Notes under the pieces: model-generated
Told to the model about the DNA's origin: nothing
What the model saw: only the letters and a program-made list of their open reading frames with translations
Databases searched by the model: none
Program-made: the position numbers and the translations under genes
Shown: positions 63,301 to 64,000 of the stretch, piece after piece
Layout of the letters: each line of letters opens with the position of its first letter
Position numbering within the stretch: the first letter of the stretch is position 1
Assembly: GCA_940671915.1 (NCBI GenBank)
Contig: CALNVZ010000174.1
Location: forward strand, 20,508,287-20,572,286
Direction of reading: 5' to 3'
From: Paracentrotus lividus
Taxonomy: Eukaryota > Echinodermata > Echinoidea > Camarodonta > Echinidae
Length of the DNA: 64,000 nt

Positions 63301-64000
63301 AGGTTACATGGTCTCTATGCCTAGATCTATGAACCAATGAGCCACTTCATTTTTAAAAGATTTTTCCTGAAGCGAGCTGCAAAACTCGATTTTCAACCCG
63401 TACTGACCACACGACATTATGATCCATAGCAAAATTCCTTAGATAAATACGAAAACTTTTGCATGCGATATTAACCATTCTATCTTTAAAACAAATAATT
63501 TTTCTTTTATAGCTGCAGCCACTACTGTCAATATTTTCAATTTTTCATTGTCTCTTTGGATGCTTCCAACGCTTTCAAGTTAGCAAGGTCGTCACCAATG
63601 TTAAAAAGGAATTCGTACCCAGTGTAAAAATTACAGACCTATATCTATTTTACCCTCGTTATCTAAAATCCTAGAAAGAATAATCCATATCCAAGTAGGG
63701 TAGATGTAGGGAATAGCGGACAGTAGGGAATATCGGACGGTCACCACATGTCCAGCCCTAGCTGCCAACATACGATCAACTGAGTTGAAATACCGGCATC
63801 TATTGGTCAGGTGGTTTGTTTGGGAAAGTTGAATGCTGTATTCGACAACAACAAGTGAGAAATCTCCGAGAAAACTACCAAAATCTGTCAAGGTAGGAAA
63901 ATTTGCACCATGAAAAATGGCCTGATGTAAAAGTTGACATTTTAGAGAATGTGATGGTATAAAAATAGAATTGGGGCATGACCTCTATTTCATGCATTAT
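63301..64000. other. Right edge, no gene recognised
   Basis: AT-rich. A LINE-like phrase (CCCAGTGTAAAAATTACAGA then CC...ATTTTACCCTCGTTATCTAA at 63618-63665, recalling the YRPISILPVLSKILER motif) hints at another retrotransposon fragment, but it is too short to delimit. Confidence 0.35.

Overview
The window looks like nuclear DNA of a marine invertebrate, most likely an echinoderm. The evidence is AT-rich sequence, GT-AG introns, very dense short inverted-repeat transposons, a tRNA-derived SINE in two copies, LINE fragments, and the palindrome TACATGTA scattered throughout. The echinoderm assignment is inference from repeat style, not from a marker gene. There are no bacterial-type operons, CRISPR arrays or functional RNA genes.

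Only two protein-coding genes are clear. On the + strand, 21986-26260, is a two-exon class A (rhodopsin-like) GPCR of about 415 residues. It has all seven membrane segments and the usual landmark residues, but one missing base in TM3 breaks the frame. On the - strand, 47405 down to 33685, are ten consecutive coding exons of SEC23, the inner-coat COPII subunit and GAP for Sar1. Their splice sites and phases agree throughout, giving the N-terminal 410 codons (human SEC23A has about 765). The next exon appears to survive only as a badly corrupted match at about 30269-30440, inside a stretch (30240-31400) whose texture suggests poorly polished assembly. I could not find the C-terminal half in the window.

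The rest is repeats. 1-21985 holds small inverted-repeat elements (1514, 2156, 15326, 19297, 20123), a four-unit tandem array with two nested insertions (14780-15965), and no gene I recognise. 22824-23428 is a foldback element in the GPCR intron. The SEC23 introns are full of elements: a Tc1-like foldback (32597), a partial duplicate of exon 10 (33475), pogo-like ends around a TGACCT-type array and a SINE (34240-36067), a 1.06 kb inverted-repeat element (37639), MITEs (40427, 41227), and an AGGTCA array (43060-44250).

47400-64000 is repeat-dominated. It holds a 1.3 kb inverted-repeat element (50565-51864), a CpG-rich candidate SEC23 promoter near 52.45 kb, and a 1.9 kb near-perfect palindrome (52691-54591). 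The palindrome is inserted at a TA inside an older element whose intact relative sits at 46025-46252. Next comes a LINE graveyard (55555-60330) with RT, ORF1 and endonuclease fragments in both orientations. Last is a large inverted pair of tandem arrays carrying repeated ATGGCGGC-like (YY1-type) motifs (60440-63300).

I found no convincing new multi-gene system. The best leads are structural: the nested TA insertion, the related foldback family, the repeated transcription-factor-like motifs carried by arrays, and the broken or duplicated exons of SEC23 and the GPCR.
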